64,000 nucleotides of DNA. Source: Aphelenchoides besseyi (Eukaryota > Nematoda > Chromadorea > Rhabditida > Aphelenchoididae). The translations under genes and the position numbers were made by a program. Shown here piece after piece: positions 13,387-25,007 of the stretch. Below the pieces are notes generated by a model that ran no database searches, was not told the DNA's origin, and saw nothing but the letters and a program-made list of their open reading frames with translations. The stretch covers positions 14,074,001 through 14,138,000 of the forward strand of contig JAMPIQ010000001.1 in NCBI GenBank assembly GCA_024699855.1, written 5' to 3'. Within the stretch, counting starts at the first letter, position 1; each line of letters opens with the position of its first letter.

Positions 13387-14268
13387 CTATTGGACCGTTT
13401 GTTTCCCGGTATGCTTTGGACGGTACCAGAACCAATAGATACAGAAGGCGATGATCGCCAAGACGTCAAGTACACCGCTGAAACAAAACTGTCATTTTAG
13501 TAGTTGAACTTGAACTCACTGAACGATGAGTGCAACCCAGCCGGTACAGAGTTCTTCATCGCCTCCACATTTCCCATCGTGTATTCCTTTCCGTGTCGCA
13601 TCCTGAAAACAATTGACATTCATTCCCGTTTTCGCTTCAAACTTACGAATTCAAATTTCATACCGGGAATTGGTTTCTTGAGTCTTACATCGACATCGAT
13701 CGTATATTTGAAACCATCAGGAGTGAAAGTGGGCGAGCAAGATATTGGGAACTCAAGACCGCTCTTTTGCGCGAACTTTATTTCGTCTTCTTTCAGTTCA
13801 AAGGTCAGATCAAAAATCATCGCGTCATTACCTGCAAAGAAAATTAAAAATTACTTCAAATATCCATTTACCGACTGTGTAAATGACATTTTCTCCTTTC
13901 TCTATCTTTCCTGTGATCTCGCAACCGAATTGAAAGTAACACTGAAAATTAAATGCAAGTTAACTTCACTATTACTTACTCTATACCGTTTCCGAGGAAT
14001 GCTGACGTTACTTGCTGTGAAGGTTCCCGTAAGCAAATTTGTCAGGCATCACCAACGTGCTGTGAAGGTTCCCGTTTAACACCAACGTTGTTTTAACGCC
14101 ATTGGCGTTCGCGTCAAGAACCCTGAAAGGTTTCGAAATGAATACCAGAACTTCGATTTGAACTCACGTTTTTTCTCCTGAACATAATCGACCGGACACA
14201 AGGACCATCGAATGTCCGATGAAGAGCAGAAGAACGCCGAAGCTGCGAAGCGACACACCGGAACCCAT
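13387..14268 (-). pseudogene. copy B of the tandem membrane-protein family, broken
   Basis: It is near-identical to copy C but carries four indels inside coding exons relative to C. These are a 30-bp insertion near 14057-14086 that repeats a local segment, one extra T near 13989, one extra A near 14037 and a 4-bp deletion near 13926. Read from the signal-peptide ATG at 14268, the second exon hits TAA soon after the 30-bp insertion, so no full product is expected. The last exon, like that of C, lacks the Gln-rich tail and ends at TAG after the RPKHTGKQTVQ residues. Assembly collapse or error between two near-identical copies is an alternative explanation. Confidence 0.75.
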
Positions 14269-14373
14269 CGCAGAGCCGAAATCGATCCAACCGAGATCCA
14301 ACGAGAAACAAACCCAAATGACAACTTTTGGATTCTCTCGATGTTTCGTTAACTTCAAATTAGTGATTCAAAT

Positions 14374-14412
14374 ATGCAAATGAGCTCGTTTTGAATTGCT
14401 AGCTATGCAAAT
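14374..14412. promoter_or_regulatory. paired ATGCAAAT octamers upstream of copy B
   Basis: Same pair as upstream of copy A, at 14374-14381 and 14405-14412 with 31-bp spacing, duplicated together with the gene. Confidence 0.45.
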
Positions 14413-15044
14413 CTGTGATGTTCTTTTAGCAATGTTCCACATGTTCAGGTGATGACCTCGATTAGCCCGATGTTAAGGCCTTTTATGTGTATAAGTATCA
14501 GCCTGATGGTGCGCTGTAGAAGGCAAGAGCTACGCGAACGTTTACTTGTTAGTTCAGAGTTTACAGCAAATGCGAACCAATTTGCACACTGAACAGTTGG
14601 AGCTCGATCGGTGAACTTGTTCTGCTAATCAATGGATTGGTAAGGAAGCTATGAAGCACAGCAGCAGGACACCTTCTTCAACAAACGGAATTGTACAACA
14701 AAGGAGGTCCTTGTAGTTTGCTAAACAAGCGTCCTGATGAGCAAACAGATCTCCATTCCACCAACGCTTCCAACAAACCAATCAAGAAGCTCACTTGCTT
14801 GGAATGAGTTCACTGGTTGGAACTTCAACTTGACAGTCCGATTGGACTTCTGAAGCGATAAAATCAGATGTTGTCTTCTTCAGATGGATCAACTACAAGA
14901 AAATCAAATTTCTTTATTTGAAGTTAAAAACGGGACATTTAATCCCACAAGTTAAATTCTGGAATGTGAAGATTGGCCTTAAAAGACATAAGCTGGTAAA
15001 ACTTACGTCAAATCAACTGTTTTTCGTCCTGGTCCTTTGTGCCT

Positions 15045-15898
15045 CTATTGGACCGTTTGTTTCCCGGTATGCTTTGGACGGTACCAGAACCAATAGATAC
15101 AGAAGGCGATGATCGCCAAGACGTCAAGTACACCGCTGAAACAAAACTGTCATTTTAGTAGTTGAACTTGAACTCACTGAACGATGAGTGCAACCCAGCC
15201 GGTACAGAGTTCTTCATCGCCTCCACATTTCCCATCGTGTATTCCTTTCCGTGTCGCATCCTGAAAACAATTGACATTCATTCCCGTTTTCGCTTCAAAC
15301 TTACGAATTCAAATTTCATACCGGGAATTGGTTTCTTGAGTCTTACATCGACATCGATCGTATATTTGAAACCATCAGGAGTGAAAGTGGGCGAGCAAGA
15401 TATTGGGAACTCAAGACCGCTCTTTTGCGCGAACTTTATTTCGTCTTCTTTCAGTTCAAAGGTCAGATCAAAAATCATCGCGTCATTACCTGCAAAGAAA
15501 ATTAAAAATTACTTCAAATATCCATTTACCGACTGTGTAAATGACATTTTCTCCTTTCTCTATCTTTCCTGTGATCTCGCAACCGCCGAAATTGAAAGTA
15601 ACACTGAAAATTAAATGCAAGTTAACTTCACTATTACTTACTCTATACCGTTCCGAGGAATGCTGACGTTACTTGCTGTGAAGGTTCCCGTAAGCAATTT
15701 GTCAGGCATCACCAACGTTGTTTTAACGCCATTGGCGTTCGCGTCAAGAACCCTGAAAGGTTTCGAAATGAATACCAGAACTTCGATTTGAACTCACGTT
15801 TTTTCTCCTGAACATAATCGACCGGACACAAGGACCATCGAATGTCCGATGAAGAGCAGAAGAACGCCGAAGCTGCGAAGCGACACACCGGAACCCAT
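15045..15898 (-). CDS. copy C of the tandem membrane-protein family, short tail
   Basis: Unknown family, paralogous to copy A. The reading frame stays open through six inferred exons from the ATG at 15898 to TAG at 15045. It has the same signal peptide, then a luminal domain with the NFGGCEI, FDLTFELKEDEI and PISCSPTFT motifs. A short Cys-containing linker (KCGGDEELCTGW) replaces the Gly/Asn-rich stalk of copy A. The membrane segment is altered: a His and an Asp (VHGVLDV) sit where copy A is fully hydrophobic, leaving about 14 uninterrupted apolar residues before YWFWY. The tail is only RPKHTGKQTVQ, with no Lys-rich stretch or pentapeptides. It may be secreted, weakly anchored or decaying. 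It is divergent from the glucuronosyltransferase, about 270 bp away. Confidence 0.62.
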
Positions 15899-16003
15899 CG
15901 CAGAGCCGAAATCGATCCAACCGAGATCCAACGAGAAACAAACCCAAATGACAACTTTTGGATTCTCTCGATGTTTCGTTAACTTCAAATTAGTGATTCA
16001 AAT

Positions 16004-16042
16004 ATGCAAATGAGCTCGTTTTGAATTGCTAGCTATGCAAAT
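16004..16042. promoter_or_regulatory. paired ATGCAAAT octamers between copy C and the UGT gene
   Basis: Octamers at 16004-16011 and 16035-16042, with the same 31-bp spacing as the other two copies. Here they lie between divergent genes and could serve both. Confidence 0.45.
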
Positions 16043-16165
16043 CTGTGATGTTCTTCTGGCAATGTTCCACATGTTCAAGTGATGACCTCAATTATGGACC
16101 TTTTGTTATCTAATCGTCGTTCTGGGAACTCGTTGTCTTATCGTCCATAGCATTTGAAGAAACGA

Positions 16166-18034
16166 ATGAGTTTTGTTTTTTCGTCCAATTTGGCGGTTAG
16201 AATGTTTGTTGCGTGTCTTATAACTCTTCTGTTCAGTTATATAAGTCGATTGGAATGCAAAGAAACAAACGGAAATGTTCTGATCATTGGACCTCTGGAC
16301 ACTGGAACTCACATGCTTTCGATGTCGCCGTTCGCTGTCGAGTAAGTGAGTTCGAGCTTCTTGTTTCTATTCGAACTCACTGGCTTCAGGTTGTCGAAAG
16401 CCGGCTACAACGTGAGTATCTTCGAATGGAACTACACGCCAACACCGCGTGATTTGGGTCCCGATGTTGAGGTCTTTCACGTGCACGAGAATCGATCGGA
16501 TGGTGGACTGTGGAAAGCGAGAGCTATGCAAACGTTCACTCGCTACTTCACCGGATGGGCTTTCTTGCACGCTCTACCGACTTTTAACGAACAGATTCCA
16601 CGACTAATGGAGCTTCATTCGAACGTTGTTCTCGAGATCATGAACAGAAAATGGGACCTGATTGTTGTTGACGAGTTATTTGCGGTTCATGGAATGGCGA
16701 TGGCCGCATTCTTCCGCAAAGAATACGGAATTCCCTATGCAATCTATGCCACGACTCAGATGACTGCTGTGGATTCGATGTACTTTAGATTATGTGAGTT
16801 CAAGCTTTCACTTCAATTGACATCGTTTCAGCCAAAAGCTACGTAGCAGCTCCCTACTTCATTACACGTGAGGCCGCTCATCCAAACGAGCTTTTCGATC
16901 AGCGCAAATTTTGGCATCGACTTGTCAACGCGTGGGATTCATCGATGGATTTGGTCGGGAATGCTCTTTGTAAGTCGAGATTCCAAGTCATCGACTACTT
17001 GAATTGTTCAGTTGATTGGCGTTTCGGAACCAACGGTTTCTACTTTGGAATCGACAATTTCGAGTTTAGTCGGTACTTTCGCGGAGCTTCACTTGTCATC
17101 ACCGACTACTATACTCGTTGGGCGTTTCCTATTCCTGGTCAGTTTTGTGTGAATTGAATAACTCGTGTGTTCAGAAACAACAAAGTTCCGGAACATGGCC
17201 ACGAACTGCAAGGTCGCCAAGCCACTGCCCACTGATCTGTTGGAGTTTGTTGAAGATCCGAAGTCCAAAGGTAAGCAGAGGCTAACTGTTGTGTGTCCAA
17301 TGGTCTTCAGGAACAATTTATATTGCTTTTGGAACAGCAGTTCAATGGGAATTTGCTCCAGATCGAATTCTGAATGCGTTCTTTACAGCAATCGAGCGAT
17401 TGGCCGTTGACTACCGAATCATCTTTGCTTACAACGGAGTTCAGAGGAATGTCAGTGACAACATCCGTTTGATTCGTTGGGCTCCACAGTTCGATATTTT
17501 GTCTCACGAACGAACTCGGGTCTATGTAACACACGGCGGTCTTAAGAGCTCGAAGGAATCGGTTTGTGCAAAAGTTCCTGTGGTTTACATGCCAGTAAGT
17601 CTTACGATCTTGATTCTGAATTTCGGTTCTAGTTGTATGCCGAACAAACTTACAACATGCACACGGCAGTTACGATGGGATTTGCGTTGCCGTTGAACAA
17701 GCACACGGCCGATGAAGTGGCCGTTGAGTCGGCTATTCGTGAGGTTTGTTCTTCCAACCAAACTAGCGATCTTGAGCTTTAGATTGCCGAGAACAAGAAG
17801 TTCAAAGAGAACGTCGTGCGAGCTCATGAGTTGGCTTTCGATCGGCCGATTAACGCGGTCCAAGAAGTCCTACAAGCAGTCAAACGAATCATAAAGTCGA
17901 GAGGCAAAGGACGACCGGGAAGAAGAGGAATCGACTTCGACAATCAGTCCGGTCGAGTTCGCACTCATCAGCATTTCTATTTGGACTTTCTGGCTTTCAT
18001 TCTCGTTCTTTTGTACGTAGTCTACAGGAAGTAA
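16166..18034 (+). CDS. UDP-glucuronosyltransferase (UGT), ER membrane
   Basis: UGTs conjugate UDP-sugars to lipophilic compounds in the ER lumen. Eight exons (16166-16341, 16390-16793, 16832-16969, 17012-17137, 17175-17270, 17311-17594, 17633-17743, 17783-18034) join in frame to about 528 residues, normal for the family. An N-terminal hydrophobic signal segment (MFVACLITLLFSYI) is followed by the acceptor-side His in PLDTGTHMLS. The C-terminal half has IAFGTAVQW, RWAPQFDIL and the donor-binding signature around VTHGGLKSSKESV, KVPVVYMP and YAEQTYNMH, and the end has a membrane anchor (FLAFILVLLYVVY) with basic RK. Translation may start at 16166 or 16202; the latter gives the tidier signal peptide. 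The signature ends in AEQxxN rather than the usual DQ..N. Exon 7 uses a GTTTGT donor. Confidence 0.92.
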
Positions 18035-20373
18035 AAGTCTTAAACATAGTAGCTTTATGGTTATATGTTTACTGAACATTCACTAACAGTCGTTAATCTC
18101 TCAAACGTTTAAGTTCGGACCTCTGCTTCGTCAACTCCAGGTCGTAAGTAAGCGTGATTTTATGCTGATTTTGTCACAATAATCTCCCAAGAACATACTA
18201 ACAATGCTCAGTAAAAATTATTCGACAACAAGACGAAATTGTAAAATATGTTAATGTCACGATTTTTTGAGCTCGACAGTATATCGATGATTCTTTCGAA
18301 TCTTATAATGACAGTTCTAACTTTCATTCCAACATCCCTTGAAACGGGTAACTGTGTGTTCACGTCTTTTACTTGGACGACAGCATTGAACCATTCAGAC
18401 GTGAAATCTTACGTTTTCCCTACACTTGTTCTTTGAAGTCGACGACTTCATTTAGCAATTCTATCTTCCTTGCATCGTCAAATGTTAATTGCAAGTATAG
18501 TTCTCTGTGATTCATGAGTATCTACATTAAACGAACTCTTGTGAGATAAATCGAGCCCTACACTTCTCGTTCTGAAGCAACATAATCTCAGATGTAACAT
18601 TCCAAACAAGAGATCTTTGATTTCCATAGTTTCACTCAAAATAAACCTTACAAAACTTATTATAAGAATTGCGGTGCAAACGAAGTAGATGGTCAAATTG
18701 AACCTAACCTTTGCATTCATCGATTAAATCGCCAATGAATAAAGCAACCCATTGATTGACCGATGTGTCGCTCATCTTCGCTCTTTTCGTGTGAATCAGT
18801 TTGGCAAACACGACGACCAGTCACTCAAATGCTGTACGCTCGTAAAGTGCAGTTGATTAGAAGCATCAATTTGTTTTGACTCGACTTAACGTGGGTATCA
18901 ATCAATTTTGTTGACCGATCTCTCAAACTAATCTCCTCGCCAAACACTCTCGTTTGCAGCCTCGGAGCTCATTTCGATCGTATTCAAATTAGTCGCAATG
19001 TTCGATCACAAACACACGTGCGACAGTCACAACGAGAATCCGCTTCGTTGGTTTCCGGTTCTCATTGCGCGTTTTTTCTGCGCTCTTTCTCCGGTGGACT
19101 GTACGAACTTTCGTTTGTCTGCGGAGCTGCTGGGGATCGTTAGTTGAAAAGAGTGGCCGTTGGAAAGATGCGACGCGGATTTAGGTCGTCGAATCGATTC
19201 GTGTTTGAATCGCGCAATTCCGTTCGCTTTTTCGTTAATCCTCCCGTTTTGGTGCGTGTTTGATTCTCCACGGAGCTCAACTCTGATTTCACTGGACCTA
19301 CGAAAAACGAAGTGTGTTCACAAGATGCATCAAAGTGAAGGTCGTTTTTACTTCCCGTCCACCTTCTTGAAAGTCGTCGAGAATTTCCATCGTCTATGAC
19401 TAACAGAGCCATTCAAATTGCGGCCCTTTAGTTTCGTACGCGGTTTTGTCCGGGCGTGACAACGTTATCAAAACCCCGTCGAGTTGAATGAATCGAAAAT
19501 ATTCGAACAACCGATGTTCAAGTTTCTCGACGTCAAATCGAAACGACTCGTGAGACCGTGGAGGTCGTTCGAGTCGTGAAGTTTAATTGCACTCGCTTCT
19601 TAGCGCCAAGTTTTTCTCGTTTTCATGCAAACACACCATCTAATTGCCCAATCGATTAGGTTTTCCGTTCGGACGTCTGTGGATTTCCTCATCGACCGAC
19701 CTTGAAGCTCTCAATTGGTTTCGGCGTCTTGGTTCTCTTAGCTTTCGTAGCCGAATATTTTTGTTTTTACTGAACAAAAACACACGTGAAGAACACGATT
19801 GAGTTGTTACAGTCGGCGATTTATTTGCCAACGAGTTGTGGCTTTGCGCTTCAACGGTCTGTCGCTTTGCGAAGGCTAAAAGTCGATGATTTTTGCTCCT
19901 TCGAACTGTTTTCCGCGTCCTCGAACATCATCACGACGATCGTAAACTGCGAACAATAAAAACCGTTTTTATCAATATGTTTTCATTGTTATTTTTAGCT
20001 GTCGAGTGGACTTCTTAGTGTTCAGGAATCGTTGAATTTGCTTGCGCATTAGTTGGCTTACTCATTCGTTCGATTAGTCACTAGAAGTTGAGAGAACGGA
20101 GGCGGAGGTTCTCTTCTTCTCCTTCAGCGTGTGTATTCGATTTGCCGTTATTGGAGCCGCTAATGATTTGTCGAAGGGCGGGGGGTACCTTTTTGATTAG
20201 CAAATGGAACCGAGAAACCGGGCTTGCTAATCATCAGTTTCATCGTTTTGTTTTTTCGCCGTCTAGTCGTTTTTTCTCTTCTTTCCGACACCCAAAATTG
20301 CAATCAATTTGCTTTGCGATTTCAGAAGTTTTCGGTTGGAACGAACCGGTGAACAGTCGATTGTACTAACAGA
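18035..20373. other. intergenic, no gene seen
   Basis: Between the UGT gene and the bublin-like gene, both on the plus strand. Only short overlapping frames occur. The right half is T-rich with TCG words, like other gene flanks here, and probably holds the promoter and 5' UTR of the downstream gene. Confidence 0.45.
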
Positions 20374-21010
20374 ATGGTCGCTGACAACTCTCCACCTGCA
20401 ACTGCCGAGCCATCACCGATGGTATGTCGGAGCTTCTTGTTTGTAGTCATCTGAATTCTTTAGGTTGAATCTGAAACTAAGGAGACGACGACTCCACGCG
20501 TTCAAATGCGTGCCAAAACCAACGGCGCCGCTGCGAAACCACCAGTTAACACAACCAACGAACAACAAGCGAACGAAACGACAATCAACAGCGCTGCCTT
20601 GAACGCTCTTGAACGAGCAATGGGAACGTTGCATGAAACGTCGCCGGAAACGGAAGACAACAACGAAGGTAACTAGTGGGTTTGAGATCGTTGACTTTTG
20701 TTGTTTTGCAGAGATCCGTCGTTTGGACAATCAATTGGATCATCTCAACGAGTACATCAACAAAGTCGAAGAGCGTTTGAATGCGCACAACGCGAAACTT
20801 CGCGAAACGTTGAAACAACAACGCGAAGATCGCGAGAAGCGTCGTCAAAGTTTTCATGAGGTTCGTTCAATCGATTGAACGTTTGTTTATTCGACGTTTC
20901 AGCGTCTCGAAACCAATCGACAAGAAGACGACGAGTTTCAGAAGCAGCTCAACGCTCTGCTCAATCAAATCACCTTGTCCCGGTCATCGGGGAAACAATC
21001 GGCGGAGTAA
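20374..21010 (+). CDS. bublin-like (UPF0184) small coiled-coil protein
   Basis: Four exons (20374-20421, 20464-20668, 20712-20860, 20903-21010) join in frame to 169 residues. The first half is low-complexity (Thr, Asn, Ala, Glu). The second is a charged coiled coil with LDNQLDHLNEYINKVEERL, LRETLKQQREDREKRR and RLETNRQEDDEFQKQL. The order, an Ala/Asn-Ser-Ala-Leu lead-in, a LDHLN..I..VEE core and a R..R..F..QL end, resembles the small BBLN/C9orf16 family. From knowledge of that family, the C. elegans member acts on intermediate filaments of the intestinal lumen. The assignment rests on pattern resemblance only. The third intron has an atypical GTTCGT donor, supported by frame continuity. Confidence 0.6.
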
Positions 21011-21560
21011 AACGTATGGTTCTATCAACCGACTTCTGAAGACTGTTTTTTGTTCATTTCCTAACCGTTCTTCCTTTCAATTCACTTATTCCTCTTCGGT
21101 TTGAGAGTTCTACGCGTTTGCCAAAAGTTTTGTAAATAGTTTTCAGATATTCGCTTATACGAAGATATAAATGAAGTTGTTGATTCGATAATAAATTCGA
21201 TCAAAAAGCAGTACCGTCTTTCAACCGCACTTTTAGAAGTCATCGAACTGTAAAATAACACGTGGCTGTTCGATTCAGTGGTTGGGAAATACCATCGATC
21301 AATTATCGAGTTCTCGGTAAACAATCTTCTCCATAGGATCGGAGACCACAGCAGTTAACTGATCTGTTAAGTTTCCCAATGACTGAGATTTCTAAACCAT
21401 GTTTTGAATTGCTTGTTTATTCTGCTTACTGAAATGACTACAATCAAAGATTGGGGCTAAATATCATTGATGAATGATTGGAAATACGTAGTGTTTACTG
21501 ATAACTGTGTGTTGATTATTGTGACTGATTAGTTGGAGGGGAGTCGAGGACCACTGTTCT

Positions 21561-21983
21561 TCAGCTTCGACAAGTTCCACCGAACTTCTGCGATGCCATC
21601 TCGATTACCCGACCCACACCGTACGTGCAGGTCCAAGTAGTCGGTTGCATTGCGGCTTTGAGGTTGAAGTTCCAAGCTTCTGGTCGTGTGAAGGCCGCTG
21701 CAACCGGCGATTTGGAACGACGAGACGTCGGCTCACTTTTCGTTTGATTGCTAGCCGGCGGTGATGCGGAATGGAACTCACGACGCTGTTCGTGTATCGA
21801 GTGATGTTTGTGATTATTCGTGTGATGATGATGTGACGCATGGTGATCGTCCAAACGAGCATCCGAACTGTGTGAGCGATTCAACGTTCCAATTGCAGCA
21901 ACCGCGTCGTGACGTTTGTTGAAGGCTCGACGAACATTTTTGACATGTTTGGCGTTCATTGATTGCATTGGAATTGCGGACAT
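21561..21983 (-). CDS. small His-rich basic protein, function unknown
   Basis: Unrecognised. An uninterrupted frame of 140 codons starts at the ATG at 21983 (MSAIPMQSMNAKHVKNVRRA), directly after an acceptor (TTCAG). A matching GTAAGT donor about 50 bp upstream suggests a non-coding first exon. The middle is a His-rich run (HHASHHHHTNNHKHHSIH) that could bind metal or simply be low complexity. The C-terminus (EAWNFNLKAAMQPTTWTC, YGVGRVIEMASQKFGG) looks ordered and may be the conserved part. No signal peptide or membrane segment is seen. A further short intron inside cannot be excluded. Confidence 0.45.
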   Translation of the reverse strand: MSAIPMQSMNAKHVKNVRRAFNKRHDAVAAIGTLNRSHSSDARLDDHHASHHHHTNNHKHHSIHEQRREFHSASPPASNQTKSEPTSRRSKSPVAAAFTRPEAWNFNLKAAMQPTTWTCTYGVGRVIEMASQKFGGTCRS

Positions 21984-23996
21984 TTCTGAACGAGTTCGAA
22001 TCAAACATTGTTTTAATGGACTCTGACTTACTGAGCTCTCAAAATTATGCAAAAACGTTTAGATGTTTTGTTGACAAAATTAAACGTTTGGGTTGGCACG
22101 AATCGATTGAGCCGAAGGTGTGTGCGATTGTTGGACTTAATCAATGCTCGCAGCACGAATTCGAATGCTCAATTCGCAGACTCCGAAGCAGATGACCGAA
22201 AGTGAGGTCCAGTCGTTGAACGAAGCGGCCAACGGCGATTCCAACGGTGAGATGGCGAGTGGTGCGGACGAAACGGAAATTTCAGAAGCTACGACCGTCG
22301 GAATTGGGACGGTCGGTTTGTGGATCGGTGTGGAAGAACGACGGGGATTCTCGACTCCTTCAGACTTTTGGGTAATTCTCATAGCACTGCAAGAATTTGA
22401 AGATGATTGGCGCGAGTTAAACGTTCAGCCATTAACAAGAAAACGAATCAACTGGGTTGTTCACTGGTCGTCGAGTTGAAAGGATCGTTAAAGAGGGTTT
22501 TTGTACGGAATTTAGTTCAATATTCAGCTGAAATTAAACGAAATCAGTTTCAATTTGCTGCCAGTAACACGAAGCCTTCGATCACGTGGTTTCGTTCGAA
22601 AGGAAGAAGTCGGACGACAATCAACCAAAAACAAAACGCCATCAACTTCTTTTCACGCGTTGATTCCCGTCGAATTATAAACGTTTTGTCGAAGGCGCAC
22701 GAATGTCGGGGGACTCCCAAATTGCCGTTAGTGATCGTCCGCCTTTCGTGTTGTAAAGTCGATTGCGTGCGCAAGTTGGACACACACACGGAGCGTAAAT
22801 CGATGTGCGTTTTGCGTTATGAAAGGCGTATAATCACGAAAAAGGCGGTATCTTGCGTACTTCGCAATCAATCATGCAGTTCGATTATCACAAGTTCCAT
22901 TTTGTTTAGTGGGCTTCCCCCTTCAAATGCACTCATGATTATCGTCGCTTCTACGTGATATGCTGGGAATCGATCAATCAACGAAGGGAAGACCCAAAGT
23001 ACGATTGTTCGAAGCTTAGGGACAATTCCAAGTTTACTGCGTCAGTGGAAGTCACGCGATTCGTTTGAATCATTAGACTACGTAGAAGTGAACATTAGTT
23101 GATCAAACAAACCCGATTTCAAATTGACCTTTAAGATTTCGTAGCTGTGTTATTGTGGCTTCAAAGTCGACCATGACAGCTGTTCACATGCAAAGCAGCC
23201 ACTTTAAGAAGTTGAACCCTTTGCGATCCCAATAAATTATCTTCAGCAAAACATTCTGCAAGCGTATGTGCATACCTGAGCGTTTTTGTGTAAACTTCCT
23301 CTCAATTTTCTATCGACAGTAGTTCGACGGAACAGTAGTAAAGAATTGAGCGTGCTCAATGTCGATGGAAGAGCAAATCAATGATGACACACGTTTATTG
23401 ACGGTTATCTGCTGTAAAAAACCGGACAAGACAATCAATCGAAATGAGCAACAAGCACGCACTGTTTGTTGAGTTGTACTTTGAAATCAACTTTCAAAAT
23501 ACGGAGCATTCGATTACACAACTTGCTTTCTCAATTACCAAATGCTTGATCGTCTAGAAGTACTTTTTGCTCCGACTTGCACGCAGCAGACTATCTTCTC
23601 ATATCCCAGATGTCGTGTGAGAATGTGAAGTTGCTTGCGGGATCTCAAACATGCAAGTCACGATCTTCGCATGTGTGAGCGAATGGTTTTAACGTGCTAT
23701 TTCGCAACTCCCAACGCGAAAGATAACCAGGCAAAAGTTGACGGACTCAAAACGACACTAAAAGGTCGTCGATCCGATCAATCATCGGTGTCATCGAATC
23801 GAAAACTCGACCGCAATTAAGAGCATATGCACGGAAGAAGAAGTTTGCTTTGAGTTTCAATGAGAAATAGCGGAAGTTTCCATTGAGAAACGTTTACACA
23901 AACTTTAGGTTTATATGAGATACTTTACAGCCAAACAATAACATTTTAGCGGCTATACATCATTATTTTTGAAGTGAATTCGATTAAGTCACAATC
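21984..23996. other. intergenic with one ambiguous open frame pair
   Basis: At 22144-22479 a plus frame (acidic, starting MLAARIRMLNS, with TESEVQSLNEAANGDSNGEM) overlaps a minus frame of 81 codons (22137-22382, Ser/Pro-rich). Both start with ATG and both look moderately protein-like, so I cannot choose a strand. The rest, 22.5-24.0 kb, shows nothing recognisable. Confidence 0.3.
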
Positions 23997-25007
23997 TCAT
24001 TTCTCATCGTTGTCCGTTTCTTCGTATTTGTCGTGTCGCCAAAGTCCGTTCGATCCGATTGGACGTCGATCTTCGAATTCCCGACGTCGTTGATTGCCGA
24101 AATCGTTGTCACGTCGTGTTCCGAAATGCTGAAAACAACACAAAGTAAACGCAAAATGAAGCAGGAAATCTACGTCGTCCGGATTCTTTCGCCAACCAAA
24201 GGTCTCTTCTTCTTTCTTGTTGCCATTTCGGTCCCAATGATCACCGCCGTTTCGTCGACGCAAATCGCCATTGTACTCTCGACGCGGGTAATCTCGATGG
24301 CTAGCTCGACGATAGTACTCGTCATGTTTGGTGGACTCGCGGTTGTCGTGCTCGAAATAGTGACCAGAGCGTCGGGCATTCAACGGAGTAGTTAGCTCCA
24401 GTGTCGGCTTATCGTTGTACTTCTTGATTCTTGTCTCGGGTCGTTTCTCATCAGCGCTTCTTTGATTGCGTTGATTACGATGGAGATCTAAAACAACGAA
24501 TACGAAGGTTCCACTCAGTCGATTACCTTGTTCATTTCGATTTGCTCCAAAGTTACGTTGTCCGCTGTAAAACAAATTAAAATAGAAGTGCCGGCGGTGC
24601 TGCTCAGCCTTTTGGAGTTGAGGACAAACAACGACAAGAAAGGTTTTCTCTCTTACCCAAAGCGATTTTCAAAATTACCACGAGCTGCCGAGTTGGAGTT
24701 TTGATTAAAACGACGCGGCGGCTTATAATCTAAAGGAACGGAAAGTTCAAGGACTCATGAAATAAAAACAAACCACGACGCTCGACAGCTTCAACAGAAA
24801 GCTGATTCATCACCTTCTTTGGCTCAGTCGATTTCTCAGTTGGTCGTCCGATTTGGATACGCGGCTTGTGATCATCTGAACATCAGATGGAAATGTAAAC
24901 CTCAAGATCCACTTACTGCGATCTTTCGGTGACTCTTTTCGAACTCGTTGGTCCAATCGACGCGGCGATCTGGAACGAGAGCGTCTGGAGACACGAGAAG
25001 ATGACAT
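23997..25007 (-). CDS. Arg-rich RS protein with BTZ-like motifs (THRAP3/BCLAF1/CASC3 type?)
   Basis: Six inferred exons run from the ATG at 25007 to TGA at 23997. The N-terminus is an RS stretch (MSSSRVSRRSRSRSPRR). Basic, Asn/Arg/Asp-rich sequence follows, with RGNFENRFGGQRNFGANRN. Two motifs recall the BTZ domain of CASC3/Barentsz and of THRAP3/BCLAF1: RRSGHYFEHDNR in the middle and LWRHDKYEETDNDEK at the C-terminus (compare the family's G.FFEHD.R and W.HDK[FY]..[DE]). Such proteins act in mRNP assembly or exon-junction complexes in the nucleus; that role is inferred from weak motifs. One intron uses GTTTGT. It is divergent from PIN1 across 219 bp. Confidence 0.6.

Larger units (their letters stand above)
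10787..16094 (-). repeat. three tandem copies of a membrane-protein locus
   Basis: Similar units lie head to tail on the minus strand: A about 10.79-12.8 kb, B about 12.8-14.46 kb and C about 14.46-16.09 kb. B and C match almost base for base, with an offset of 1658 bp at their left ends and 1630 bp at their right ends. The 28-bp difference is explained by small indels in B. A is more divergent and has an extra segment coding a Gln-rich tail. The spacer between units (for example 12730-12895 and 14390-14553) is repeated almost unchanged, so promoter and 3' flank were duplicated with the gene. C's upstream similarity ends near 16094. Confidence 0.9.

Noticed and set aside
22407..22958. 183-codon plus-strand frame
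   Set aside because: Does not start from a supported ATG context and shows no domain; Lys/Arg/Ser-rich noise typical of this DNA.
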